A DNA stretch of 64,000 bases from Gammaproteobacteria bacterium. GTDB taxonomy: Bacteria; Pseudomonadota; Gammaproteobacteria; Pseudomonadales; Pseudohongiellaceae. The stretch covers positions 1,550,001 to 1,614,000 of the forward strand of contig JAWKZW010000001.1 of NCBI GenBank assembly GCA_041395725.1. The letters run 5' to 3'. The notes below the pieces were generated by a model that had not been told where the DNA came from, made no database searches, and worked only from the letters and a program-made list of their open reading frames with translations. Positions 35,512 through 44,706 of the stretch are shown in pieces; position 1 is the stretch's first letter; each line of letters opens with the position of its first letter. Both the position numbers and the translations under genes were made by a program.

Positions 35512-36579
35512 TTGCGCGTTCTGATAGTCAAAGTATCCTCTCTGGGCGATATTATCCACACCCTTCCCGCTGTCACTGATGCCAGTCGCGCCAACCGTAA
35601 TCTGACTTTTGACTGGGTTGTGGAGGAGGCCTTCACCGAAGTCCCCGCCTGGCATCCTGCGGTTGAGACCGTCATACCGGTAGGCATCAGGCGCTGGCGA
35701 GGTCACTGGTTCAAAAGTTATTTCGGCGGGGAAATCGCGGAATTCCGTAAAAATCTGCAGAAAGTCCACTACGACCTGGTGATTGATGCCCAGGGCCTTA
35801 TCAAGAGCGGAATTGTAAGCCGTATGTCGAAGGGCATAACCGTCGGCCTGAGCAACAGGACGATCAGGGAGCCGATGGCCACTCTTTTCTACAACAAAGT
35901 GTATTCCGTGCCGTGGACCGAACACGCCGTGGAGCGCGTGAGAGAACTGTTTTCCCGGGCCCTGCAGTACAAGTATGATCCCGGGCAGGTGGATTATGGC
36001 ATCGATTATCAGAGAATCGGTCTGTCGGGACAGGAACCCAGGAAGAAACAGCTGGTTTTTCTTCACGGTACGACCTGGAAAACTAAAAACTGGCCCGACA
36101 ATTACTGGCGTGAACTGGCCGGTATGGCGACCTCGGCGGGTTACCGAGTACTGCTGCCCTGGGGCAATGACTCGGAGAAACAACGCGCCGAACTGATCGC
36201 CAAAGGTGATAATCAGATTGAAATCCTGCCAAGGCAGTCTCTCACCGGCCTGGCCTGTCATATTGCCGTATCGGCGGGAGTAATCGCCGTGGATACCGGG
36301 CTGGGCCACCTGGCGGCGGCCTTGTCGATACCCACTCTTTCCCTGTACGGTCCCACTGATCCGGGGCTTTCCGGCACCTATGGCGACAACCAGTATCACC
36401 TGAAATCAAACCTCAATTGTGCGCCCTGTGTAAAACGGGAATGCACTTATACAGGGCCAGGTGTCACAGATAATTACCTGGGTAGCTCGTTTCTGGTTTT
36501 TCCGCCCTGCTTTTCAACTCTCAGACCGGAAACGGTCTGGCATAAATTCAGTAAATTGATTGCTGAACCGGTTTCCTGA
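35512..36579 (+). CDS. waaC: LPS heptosyltransferase I WaaC
   Basis: A 355-residue GT9 enzyme that adds the first heptose to Kdo2-lipid A. It has MRVLIVKVSSLGDIIHTLPA at the N-terminus, the acceptor-side DLVIDAQGLIKSG, and AVDTGLGHLAAALSIPTLSL at the donor site. The start is a TTG, with GGAG 12 bases upstream. Its TGA overlaps the waaG start (ATGA), showing translational coupling. Confidence 0.96.
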   Translation: MRVLIVKVSSLGDIIHTLPAVTDASRANRNLTFDWVVEEAFTEVPAWHPAVETVIPVGIRRWRGHWFKSYFGGEIAEFRKNLQKVHYDLVIDAQGLIKSGIVSRMSKGITVGLSNRTIREPMATLFYNKVYSVPWTEHAVERVRELFSRALQYKYDPGQVDYGIDYQRIGLSGQEPRKKQLVFLHGTTWKTKNWPDNYWRELAGMATSAGYRVLLPWGNDSEKQRAELIAKGDNQIEILPRQSLTGLACHIAVSAGVIAVDTGLGHLAAALSIPTLSLYGPTDPGLSGTYGDNQYHLKSNLNCAPCVKRECTYTGPGVTDNYLGSSFLVFPPCFSTLRPETVWHKFSKLIAEPVS

Positions 36580-37706
36580 TGAAATTTGGCTTCCTCATTT
36601 ATTCGTACTTCCCCTATGGAGGCCAGCAGCGGGATTTTCACCGGATTATGAAGGAGTGTGTCAGCAGGGGACACCAGGTCGTTGTCTACACCTTAAAGTG
36701 GCAGGGGGAAACTCCCTCTGATGTGGACCTGCGGTTCGTAGAGGTCGCCGCCCGCTCTCGCTTGAAGCTCTACCAACGCTTTACCGACCGGGTCCTCGAG
36801 CAATTGCAGAAAGAACCCTGTGATCTGGTTGTGGGGTTCAATAAAATGCCCGGGCTCGATGTGTACTTTGCCGCCGATCCCTGTTTTGCCGACAAGGCGG
36901 AAAACCAGCGGGGTGGGTACTATCGCTATACACCGCGCTTTCGTCATTTCATGGACTACGAGCGGTCGGTGTTCGGCGCACAGAGCAAGACTCAGGTCTT
37001 GTTGCTTTCGCGATTACAGCAGCGGGGCTTTGAAAAGTATTACCCAGGCTGCGGTCCGCGGCTGCACTTGATCCCGCCCGGTATTGATCCAGACCGTAAA
37101 CTGACCGATGCATCGTCTCTGATCCGTCGCCAGTTTCGCAGTGAATTTCGGCTTAGTAACGATGATTTGCTGGTTATACAGATCGGCTCTGGTTTCAGGG
37201 TCAAAGGCGTTGACCGGTCGCTGCACGCGATCGCTTCGCTGCCGGAGCAGCTTCTCAAAAGGGTAACTTATCTGCTCGTCGGTCAGGACGCACCGGGGCG
37301 CTATTTACGCCTGGCAAAACGACTTGGAATTGCCGATCGGGTCAAGGTGCTGCCCGGCCGGGATGATATTCCACGCTTTTTGCTGGGCGCCGATCTGCTG
37401 TTGCATCCTGCTTACAGCGAGAGTGCGGGATACGTGTTGCTGGAAGCGACGATTGTCGGCCTGCCGGTACTGACCACCAGCACCTGTGGGTATGCCTGCC
37501 ACATAGAGAAAGCCGGCTCCGGCCTGGTCTGCAGTGAACCATTCGACCAGCAGGAGTTGAACGATAAGCTGCAGCACATGCTGGTTTCCGAAGACAGGCC
37601 GGCCTGGCAGCAGAATGGTATTGCCTACGGGCGCTCCGATGCGCTGTATGCCATGGCCCAGGTAGCTACTGACCACCTGGAAAAATTCGCGCAGGCGAAA
37701 AGCTGA
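36579..37706 (+). CDS. waaG: LPS core glucosyltransferase I-like WaaG
   Basis: A 375-residue GT4 enzyme that in enteric and Pseudomonas LPS adds the first outer-core hexose to heptose II. It has FGFLIYSYFPYGGQQRDFHR at the start, the phosphate/donor binding EATIVGLPVLTTSTCGYACH, and QIGSGFRVKGVDRSL. The length matches WaaG. The actual sugar may differ in this organism. It is coupled to waaC and waaP by overlapping start and stop codons. Confidence 0.93.
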   Translation: MKFGFLIYSYFPYGGQQRDFHRIMKECVSRGHQVVVYTLKWQGETPSDVDLRFVEVAARSRLKLYQRFTDRVLEQLQKEPCDLVVGFNKMPGLDVYFAADPCFADKAENQRGGYYRYTPRFRHFMDYERSVFGAQSKTQVLLLSRLQQRGFEKYYPGCGPRLHLIPPGIDPDRKLTDASSLIRRQFRSEFRLSNDDLLVIQIGSGFRVKGVDRSLHAIASLPEQLLKRVTYLLVGQDAPGRYLRLAKRLGIADRVKVLPGRDDIPRFLLGADLLLHPAYSESAGYVLLEATIVGLPVLTTSTCGYACHIEKAGSGLVCSEPFDQQELNDKLQHMLVSEDRPAWQQNGIAYGRSDALYAMAQVATDHLEKFAQAKS

Positions 37707-38521
37707 TGATTCTGTACCTGGATGACGAGCTTGAAAGGATCTGGCAGGAGCAGGATGTCTTTCGATTGCTGGGCGGGATGGAAGGAAAGATTTACCGGCA
37801 GGTGAAGGGACGCAGAACGCTGCTGTTCAGGCTGGCAGGAAAGGGCTATTTTCTTAAGTTTCATTCTGGGGTTGGCTGGAAAGAAATAGTCAAGAATCTG
37901 ATACGCTTTCGATTGCCGGTAATCAGTGCCGAGAATGAATGGCGTGCCGTCCGTCTGCTGCAGGAACGGAATATCGATACGCTGACTGTCGCCGCGTATG
38001 GCAAGCGGGGCTGGAACCCGGCCGCCCTGCAGTCCTTCCTTGTAACCAGGGAACTGGAAAACACCATCGACCTGGAAGCCTATTGCGCCGACTGGGAAGA
38101 AAACCCGCCTGCGTTTGCAGTTAAAAAAGCGCTGATTGAAAAGGTGGCCGTAATCAGCCGTCGCCTGCACGCAGCCGGTGTCTGCCACCGTGACTACTAT
38201 CTTTGTCATTTCCATTTGCTGTCCGGTTCTGAACTTTCCTCTGGCGCCTCCGGACCGGTTATCTACCTGATTGACCTGCATCGGGCGCTGTTCGGTAAGA
38301 GTCCTGACTCCCGGTGGGTTAAGAAAGACATTGCCGGGTTGTATTTTTCCAGCAAGGATATTGGGCTGACACAGCGAGATCGGTTACGATTTGCCCGTCT
38401 TTATAGCGATTCCAGCCTCAGGAATACTCTGGACCAGGATAACGGGTTTTGGAGAGATGTTGTTGCCCGTGGCGAGGCACTTTACACAAAGCTGGGTAAC
38501 CCGCTTCGAGCCAAGCAATGA
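37706..38521 (+). CDS. waaP: LPS core heptose I kinase WaaP
   Basis: A 271-residue kinase that phosphorylates heptose I of the inner core. The catalytic loop HRDYYLCHFHLL near residue 160 is characteristic of WaaP (RfaP), and DLHRALFGK follows as the metal-binding part. In Pseudomonas the phosphate is essential for outer-membrane integrity. Start and stop overlap waaG and the next kinase gene. Confidence 0.95.
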   Translation: MILYLDDELERIWQEQDVFRLLGGMEGKIYRQVKGRRTLLFRLAGKGYFLKFHSGVGWKEIVKNLIRFRLPVISAENEWRAVRLLQERNIDTLTVAAYGKRGWNPAALQSFLVTRELENTIDLEAYCADWEENPPAFAVKKALIEKVAVISRRLHAAGVCHRDYYLCHFHLLSGSELSSGASGPVIYLIDLHRALFGKSPDSRWVKKDIAGLYFSSKDIGLTQRDRLRFARLYSDSSLRNTLDQDNGFWRDVVARGEALYTKLGNPLRAKQ

Positions 38522-39999
38522 GTCCTGAAATGAATGACCAACTTGTCGGTCTTGAACACGATGCAGGTACCCCGCTGACAGTGACGTTGCTTCCCGCTGT
38601 GGCGGATACTTCAGCGCCTCCCGAGCCAGTTGAACTGGCTATCAGCAGGATACTGCGATTATTGCCAGGCAAGCGACTGGTGGGGGTTGCCCACTGGCAG
38701 AATCGGGCCGTGATTATCAAGCTTTTTTACCACCGGCGACGCTGGTCCCGTCATCTGCAGCGAGAACTGGCCGGCTATGCGTTAACCGAGCAATGCGTCC
38801 TGCCGGTTCCCCAGGTGCTGGCCAGTGGTAATCTGGCTGGTCACAAGGGCGGCTACCTGATAAGCGAATATCTGTCCGAGGGCGTCGGGCTGGATTCTCT
38901 GGTGGATGAACACGCCATGGATCTTGACACCCATGTCCGGCAGGCCCTTGGCCTGATCGCCCGCTGCCATCAGCAGGGTCTCTGGCAGCAGGATATCCAT
39001 CTGGGCAATTTTATGGCGCTGGATGGCACCATGTACCTGCTGGACAGTGCCGAGTTCAAATCTGAAAACCCCGGCATGTTGCTTTCAGAAGCGCAACGCC
39101 TCTCAAACCTGGCGCTGTTTTTTGCACAGTTCTCTGTGTATCGGGATCCGCGGGTTAGAGTAATGGTGGAAGCCTACAATAGTGAACTGCCCGGGAACGG
39201 GGCTATCGCGGACATTACGAACCTGCAGGCATTGATCAGGCAGGCCAGGGAACGACGGCTCGACAAGTACCAATCCAAGCTCTTCCGTGAGACCAGTGCC
39301 TTTCATGTGGAGCACCGCAGGGACCGACGTCTGTTGTGTAACCGGAAAATAATGTCCGAAGAATTCCGTGACTTTCTGCAGAATCCCGATTCTTATCTCG
39401 AGCAGGGGACTCTGCTCAAAGGCGGAAATACCACAACAGTGGGGCAGGTTGCGGTAGGAGGCACTGACTATGTGCTGAAGCGCTACAATATCAAGAACAG
39501 GCTGCATGGATTACGCAGGATGTTGCGCGCCAGCCGCGCTTCCCGTTCCTGGCGCTCGGGGCTGGTGCTGGAGATGCTGGGCGTTACCACCGCCAGGCCT
39601 TTGTTGATGCTGGAGAAGCGCCAGGCCTGGTATTTACGCAGAGAGTCCTACATCCTCTATGAGCTGGTAAAGGGGCAAACGGTTCCCGAAGTGCTGGGTT
39701 CGGCGGGCCTGAGCCCGCAGGTCAGAGACCGGATTTTTGAGAGCTTCGGGCAGTTTCTGGAAGTCCTGCGTCGATACATGATTTCCCATGGAGACCTCAA
39801 AGCCAGCAATTTTATCTATGCAAACGACGAGCTGGTGTTGCTGGATCTCGACGCTACTACCCGCCATTCATTGCGCTTGACGTTCAGGCGGGCTTTCAGA
39901 AAAGATCTGGAACGCTTCTTAAAGAATTTTTCGGAGGATTCGGGTCTGCATCACCTGCGTGGTCAGGCCCGCGAACTGGTGAGGTCGCTGAGTGATTAA
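38518..39999 (+). CDS. Tandem LPS kinase-like protein (WapQ-like)
   Basis: A 493-residue protein with two small kinase folds. The first half has VIIKLFYHRRRWSRHLQREL and a catalytic-type loop QQDIHLGNFMA with LLDSAEF. The second half has VLKRYNIKNRLHG, the loop SHGDLKASNFIYA and LLDLDATTRH. Both retain the Asp and Asn of the catalytic loop and the downstream metal-binding Asp. It resembles inner-core LPS kinases encoded after waaP in Pseudomonas, where several separate genes exist. Which sugar each half phosphorylates is unknown. Translation is coupled to waaP (ATGA). Confidence 0.82.
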   Translation: MSPEMNDQLVGLEHDAGTPLTVTLLPAVADTSAPPEPVELAISRILRLLPGKRLVGVAHWQNRAVIIKLFYHRRRWSRHLQRELAGYALTEQCVLPVPQVLASGNLAGHKGGYLISEYLSEGVGLDSLVDEHAMDLDTHVRQALGLIARCHQQGLWQQDIHLGNFMALDGTMYLLDSAEFKSENPGMLLSEAQRLSNLALFFAQFSVYRDPRVRVMVEAYNSELPGNGAIADITNLQALIRQARERRLDKYQSKLFRETSAFHVEHRRDRRLLCNRKIMSEEFRDFLQNPDSYLEQGTLLKGGNTTTVGQVAVGGTDYVLKRYNIKNRLHGLRRMLRASRASRSWRSGLVLEMLGVTTARPLLMLEKRQAWYLRRESYILYELVKGQTVPEVLGSAGLSPQVRDRIFESFGQFLEVLRRYMISHGDLKASNFIYANDELVLLDLDATTRHSLRLTFRRAFRKDLERFLKNFSEDSGLHHLRGQARELVRSLSD

Positions 40000-40032
40000 A
40001 ACGCGGGCAAAAGTGGCAATGGGAGCAGTTCG

Positions 40033-41781
40033 ATGACTCTGATCACGCTTGGTCTCACCGGGACCATAGGTCATGATCCCGCAGCAGCGCTGTTCGTAGA
40101 TGGCGAACTGGTTGCTGCTGCGGAAGAAGAGCGGCTGATCAGGCGCAAGCATGCCAAGGGTGAAGTGCCCTATCACGCCGCCCGCTTCTGCCTGCAGTAC
40201 GCCAGCGTCAATCCTGCCGATGTCAATATCGTGGCAATCCCCAATGCGCCGATCAGTCTGCTCAGCCCGGCCCGCTGGCATTATGCCCGGCGCCACTGGT
40301 ATGCACCGGATCGTGCTTTTGACAGTCTTTTCAATGGGAACCGACGTTATCGCCGCTACATCAAGGATGTGAGGAATTTACTGGAGCGACTGCATATACC
40401 CTGGAGCAGGATTAAATTTTTCCCGGTTGAGCATCAGCTTGCACATGCCAGCAGCGTTTACCATCTGAGCGGCTCCGATGCGCCAACAGGCATCCTGACA
40501 ATCGATTCACGGGGCGAGTACGCCACCATCCTTCTGGCAGAGGGAAAACACGGCCAGATCAGAAAAATCCGGGAATTCTATGACCCGGATTCCCTTAGCG
40601 GGATGTATGCGGCCATTACCGATTATCTTGGCTTTGATATTCTCGATGGTGAATACAAGGTCATGGGCATGGCGCCGTTCGGCGATCCAGAGCGCTATGA
40701 TCTTTCGTTCCTGGCGCGCTTCACAGGCCGCAATTTTAAGGTGGACAACCGGCTGATCAGTACGGTCGGGTTTCGTCGTTATAAAGCTAAATCCCGCGGG
40801 CATTTTTTCAGTCCCAGGCTTATCGAGAAGCTTGGTCCTCGTCGCGAAGGCGCGCTGGTAGACGATCCTTATGTTCATTATGCTGCCGCAATCCAGAAAC
40901 TTTACGAGGATATAGCCGCCGGGCTGGTGATTAATTACCTCTATCCGGTACTGAAAGAAGGGGGGAGGCTGGTTTTCGCCGGCACCAGTGCCATGAACAT
41001 CAAGCTTAATCACCGCCTGCAGGAATTGCCTGCGGTGCAGGAATTCCTCGTGCACCCCGGCGCCGGCGATGCGGGAACCGCCATCGGCGCCGCCAGTTAT
41101 GCGCTGGCCAGCGAGGGTGTCAGGATCAAGCCTTTACGCAACATGTTTCTCGGGCCCCGCTTCACCAAGACGCAATGTATCAGCGCCTGTCGAAATCACC
41201 GCGACAGACCTCAGTGGGAAGAGGTGGAGAATGCCCCGCAGAAAGCGGCAGAACTGCTCAACAGGGGACATCTGGTGGCCTGGTTTCAGGGGCGGATGGA
41301 GTTCGGCCCAAGGGCTCTGGGAAACCGCAGTATTCTCGCTAACCCCTGCCAGGAGGGTGTCGCGGACCTGTTGAACAGCACAATAAAATTCCGTGAACGC
41401 TGGCGGCCCTTCTCGCCCAGTCTTCTGGACAGTTTTGCCGCAGAATTTCTCGAAACGGGGGCCAATCATGGCTTCATGTGCATCAATCAAGCGGTCAGGG
41501 AAAAATGGCACGAACCGTTTGCCTCGGTAGTTTACAAGGATGGCACGACCCGCCCCCATGTTGTGACCCATGATGCCAACCCTCGCTTCTATCAGCTGCT
41601 CCGGTACATGGAGAGCATGGCAGGCTATGGTATGGTCATAAACGCCGCATTGAATCGCCCGGGAGAAGCGCTGGTCTGTTCACCCGAGGATGCGGTTAAC
41701 CTGTTCATTGGCTCGGAACTGGAATACCTTATCATGGAGGATATCCTGGTCACCAAGCGGGAAGAGTCGGACAGCTGGTGA
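40033..41781 (+). CDS. wapO: LPS core carbamoyltransferase WapO-like
   Basis: A 582-residue NodU/CmcH-type carbamoyltransferase. The N-terminal ASKHA-like half has LGLTGTIGHDPAAALFVDGE and VEHQLAHASSVYHLSG. The C-terminal YrdC-type half has FQGRMEFGPRALGNRSILANP. In Pseudomonas aeruginosa the homologue after the LPS kinase genes adds a carbamoyl group to heptose II; gene order here supports the same job. The symbol rests on this similarity and context. It ends the plus-strand core run and converges with the minus-strand GT-C gene. Confidence 0.85.
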   Translation: MTLITLGLTGTIGHDPAAALFVDGELVAAAEEERLIRRKHAKGEVPYHAARFCLQYASVNPADVNIVAIPNAPISLLSPARWHYARRHWYAPDRAFDSLFNGNRRYRRYIKDVRNLLERLHIPWSRIKFFPVEHQLAHASSVYHLSGSDAPTGILTIDSRGEYATILLAEGKHGQIRKIREFYDPDSLSGMYAAITDYLGFDILDGEYKVMGMAPFGDPERYDLSFLARFTGRNFKVDNRLISTVGFRRYKAKSRGHFFSPRLIEKLGPRREGALVDDPYVHYAAAIQKLYEDIAAGLVINYLYPVLKEGGRLVFAGTSAMNIKLNHRLQELPAVQEFLVHPGAGDAGTAIGAASYALASEGVRIKPLRNMFLGPRFTKTQCISACRNHRDRPQWEEVENAPQKAAELLNRGHLVAWFQGRMEFGPRALGNRSILANPCQEGVADLLNSTIKFRERWRPFSPSLLDSFAAEFLETGANHGFMCINQAVREKWHEPFASVVYKDGTTRPHVVTHDANPRFYQLLRYMESMAGYGMVINAALNRPGEALVCSPEDAVNLFIGSELEYLIMEDILVTKREESDSW

Positions 41782-41816
41782 TTGACTGGTCGCCATGAGT
41801 AAATCAGCAGGGTGTT

Positions 41817-43328
41817 TCAGCGGCGGCGATAAATAACGACCTGCCTGCTCGTTTCAGGACCGATACGGATAATCTCCTCCACAGCAGTCTCCGTGCTGGC
41901 CCGGGAAAATAATCCTAATGAGGCGGTGTCCTCCTCGTAAGCGATCAGGCTGCCGGCAGGAAGCTGCAGTATTTCTGATTCGGTAAGAAGCACTGGCACG
42001 ATGTCATAGTCGTCAATGCGTTCACTGTAATAGGCAACGGTTCTGTTGTTGGTCAGCAAAGTAGCCTGCGGACCACTGTTCTGCGCAATCCATTCTCCCG
42101 CGTCCCGCAGATAATCCTTGTTGGCTCCAAAGGAGACATAGGCATCGATTGCACAATAGACCAGTAATGAGCCAACGAGCCAGAAATAGCGTTTCTCTTT
42201 GCCTGCTGCCTGGGCGGCTGAAAGCAGTCTGTTCAACAGGAGTGGAACGAACAGCACAAAAACCAGGCTCATCAGCATGACATAGCGGCTGGAAAGAAAC
42301 CGGGTCGTAACCAGAAAGCCCATGGCGATGAGACAATTCACCGCAATCACAGTGAGCAGTGGTATCAGTTGCCAGCGGGGCAATGACCACTGCCTCGCGA
42401 GACCGCCAGCCAGCATGATCAGCAGGAATGGGGTGCCGATTCCTTTGACGAGGTAAGTAATAAAAACCGCGAACAGGCCAGCCGCCAGGAAAATAGGCAG
42501 GTAGTCGCTGGTAAAGTTCGCAGCATAGTCTCCAAACACGATCCGGCCCATCTCCGCGGTTCTTTCAGCGGTGGGGAAAAACGTATCCTGCACAAACGGA
42601 AAATACACCGAGAGCTGGTTTGCCAGTAGATCTGTAAAATCAACCCCGGCCAGAAAGCCCAGTGCCGTGAGCGCAAACAGAAACCCTGCCGAGCTGCCGG
42701 TAAACATTCCCAGCAAAAGAAAGCGCCGGTGGAAGTCCATGCGCTTGTCAAACAGAAGGGAGGCAGGCAGGAGAAACAGAAAGGCCAGTGCCTCGGCGCG
42801 AAACGTCGCGGCCAGCAGATAAGCCAGCGAGAAGGCGGCGGCATTTCTGAACTGATTATTGCGAAGGAAACGGAGGTATTGCCACAGGCCTAACAGTGCC
42901 AGTGACCAGTAGGCGCTATCCCTGATGATGACCAGTCTATTCTCATTCAGCTGGGGGTAAACCAGTACCGTAATCGCGGCAAATAACAGCGTGGTGCGGG
43001 AACTGTTCAACTCGGCGACCAGGCTGATAAACGAATACGCCAGCAGGCCATAAAAGAAAGCGTTGACGAGAACCGCGGCCAGAAACGGCTCCAGTGCCAG
43101 CGTGTTGTGTACCAGCGCAATCAGAACCGGATAGGTTGCCCAGGGGTAGTGGCTGAAGGCCGCATCCACGCCGCCTTCATTGAAGATATCGACGGTTCGG
43201 ATGTAGGTGAAGGCATCCTCGTTGGGTAACCAGCCGGTAAGCACCATTAAACCGGAAAGTAACAGACTGGCACCGATCGTCAGCAGTCGAATATCCACGG
43301 AGCGCCAGCGGTATTTCTTACCTGTCAT
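41817..43328 (-). CDS. Polytopic GT-C-type membrane glycosyltransferase-like protein
   Basis: A 503-residue membrane protein with about ten or more helices. An early acidic loop (WLPNEDAFTYIRT) between helices 1 and 2 recalls the catalytic Asp/Glu of GT-C enzymes that use polyprenyl-phosphate sugars, such as ArnT/PMT types. A soluble C-terminal domain (DAGEWIAQNSGPQATLLTNNR) is also common in that group. No firm family assignment. It ends the minus-strand pair with lpxL (stop/start overlap at 43328), so it may modify LPS core or lipid A. Confidence 0.65.
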   Translation of the reverse strand: MTGKKYRWRSVDIRLLTIGASLLLSGLMVLTGWLPNEDAFTYIRTVDIFNEGGVDAAFSHYPWATYPVLIALVHNTLALEPFLAAVLVNAFFYGLLAYSFISLVAELNSSRTTLLFAAITVLVYPQLNENRLVIIRDSAYWSLALLGLWQYLRFLRNNQFRNAAAFSLAYLLAATFRAEALAFLFLLPASLLFDKRMDFHRRFLLLGMFTGSSAGFLFALTALGFLAGVDFTDLLANQLSVYFPFVQDTFFPTAERTAEMGRIVFGDYAANFTSDYLPIFLAAGLFAVFITYLVKGIGTPFLLIMLAGGLARQWSLPRWQLIPLLTVIAVNCLIAMGFLVTTRFLSSRYVMLMSLVFVLFVPLLLNRLLSAAQAAGKEKRYFWLVGSLLVYCAIDAYVSFGANKDYLRDAGEWIAQNSGPQATLLTNNRTVAYYSERIDDYDIVPVLLTESEILQLPAGSLIAYEEDTASLGLFSRASTETAVEEIIRIGPETSRQVVIYRRR

Positions 43329-44326
43329 CAGGACCTGTCCGGGTAGGGGCGGGCGGATTTTCCGCCAGGCTGTGTCTTGAAGCGCTTGTGTAACCAGAGA
43401 TACTGGTCGGGATGCTTGCGGATAGCCTGTTCAATAATTCCATTGATTTTAATCGCATCGGCCTCTTCGTTACCACTGGGATAGTTCTCGATCGGGGGGC
43501 TGAATTCCAGTTCGTATCCCGAGTTGTCGTCTCTTCGGTAATGAGAAAAGAAAATTACCGGTGAGTTATTGGCTCTCGCAAACCGTGTTGTAGCGGTGAT
43601 GGTGGCCGCCTGAACTCCAAAGAACGGCACGAACACGGAATGCCTGGGTCCATAGTCCTGGTCCGGTGCATACCAGACTATGTGCCCTTTTTTCAGACTC
43701 CGAAAAGCCTCCCTGACGTTTTCACGTTCGATAACAGCCGGGTAAAAGCGCTTGCGACTATTGGTCATGACGGCCTCGAACAGGGGATTCTTGTGTTTTC
43801 TGTAAGTGACGTCCATCTGTTCATACAGACTGAGTAGAGAACCAGCAAATTCCAGGGTCGTGAAATGGGCACAAACCAGCAAAACGCCGCGTCCTTCGGC
43901 CTTTGCCTGCCTTAGATTATCCAGGCCTTGAATGCTTACCCGGTCGCGAAAGTCCTCCGGGTTACGATACCAGGACATGACCGCTTCCATCACACCAATA
44001 CCGTTGGAAACAAATGTCCGGCGCAGCAGTGCCTGGCGTTCTGCTGCCGACAGCTCCGGGAAGCAGAGTTCCAGATTTATCCGGCAGATCTCCCGCCTTT
44101 CTCTTGCGAACAGGTAAAGAAGCCAGCCAATCAGCCTGCCCAGCCTGATCTGCAGGGGAAACGGCAGATGGGCGAGTAACCACATAAACGACAGGCCCAG
44201 CCAGGTTGGCCAGTATCCAGGAGCGTAAAACTGTGAGAGAGGGGTTTTGTCAGAGTTTGTGGAGCTCACCTGGGGTGCATGTCTTTTTCTAGGGCCGGTT
44301 TGTGCCACAATTTCTGGAAGCCGCAT
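43328..44326 (-). CDS. lpxL: Lipid A biosynthesis lauroyl/myristoyl acyltransferase (LpxL/HtrB family)
   Basis: A 332-residue late acyltransferase of lipid A. It has one N-terminal helix (LGLSFMWLLAHLPF), the HX4D/E-type catalytic motif HFTTLE, and the segment WYAPDQDYGPRHSVFVPFFG that is diagnostic of LpxL/LpxM. Which secondary acyl chain it adds cannot be told. It is followed directly by the GT-C gene. Upstream is repeat copy 4 and the divergent hldE. Confidence 0.93.
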   Translation of the reverse strand: MRLPEIVAQTGPRKRHAPQVSSTNSDKTPLSQFYAPGYWPTWLGLSFMWLLAHLPFPLQIRLGRLIGWLLYLFARERREICRINLELCFPELSAAERQALLRRTFVSNGIGVMEAVMSWYRNPEDFRDRVSIQGLDNLRQAKAEGRGVLLVCAHFTTLEFAGSLLSLYEQMDVTYRKHKNPLFEAVMTNSRKRFYPAVIERENVREAFRSLKKGHIVWYAPDQDYGPRHSVFVPFFGVQAATITATTRFARANNSPVIFFSHYRRDDNSGYELEFSPPIENYPSGNEEADAIKINGIIEQAIRKHPDQYLWLHKRFKTQPGGKSARPYPDRS

Positions 44327-44349
44327 TGTAGCAAATCAGTGCAGTATGC

Positions 44350-44498
44350 CTAGGGAACCTCGGATTAAATACCACAATGCTTTGACCTTCAGTCAAACCT
44401 GCTGGCAGGGGAGTGAAGATCCCCTGCGCACGACGCCTCACAGTAGCGCCCGGCAGTTTCACGCCGCGCATCGTGGTAATTAACCAGAGGTTCCCTGG
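44350..44498. repeat. Intergenic repeat copy 4, intact inverted ends
   Basis: Left end (44350-44380, TAGGGAACCTCGGATTAAAT then ACCACAATGC) and right end (44468-44498) are inverted copies of about 30 bp. The interior holds a perfect hairpin CAGGGGA-gtgaaga-TCCCCTG. It fills most of the first half of the 380-base gap between lpxL and hldE. Together with copy 1 it defines the full-length element. Confidence 0.8.
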
Positions 44499-44650
44499 CT
44501 TACAGAATCGAAATCCAAAGGGGCGAAATATTGGCTTCATAACCCACAAAAGCGAACCAAATCGCGAATATATGCACTTAAATACCCACAATAGTCAGAA
44601 AACGGCCAGAATAGTGCCAATCACCTGCAATCTACATAGAACAGGCCCTG

Positions 44651-44659
44651 TGCTATGAT
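44651..44659 (+). promoter_or_regulatory. Putative extended -10 promoter of hldE
   Basis: TGCTATGAT is an extended -10 element (TGn plus TATGAT), 47 bases before the hldE start. No clear -35 is seen, which is usual for extended -10 promoters. Confidence 0.4.
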
Positions 44660-44706
44660 CTGCCGCCAGACATACTGATTGCCATTGCCACGGACCCTGA
44701 ATAGAC

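Noticed and set aside
35365..36399. 344-residue minus-strand open frame opposite waaC
   Set aside because: Antisense shadow of a clear heptosyltransferase gene.
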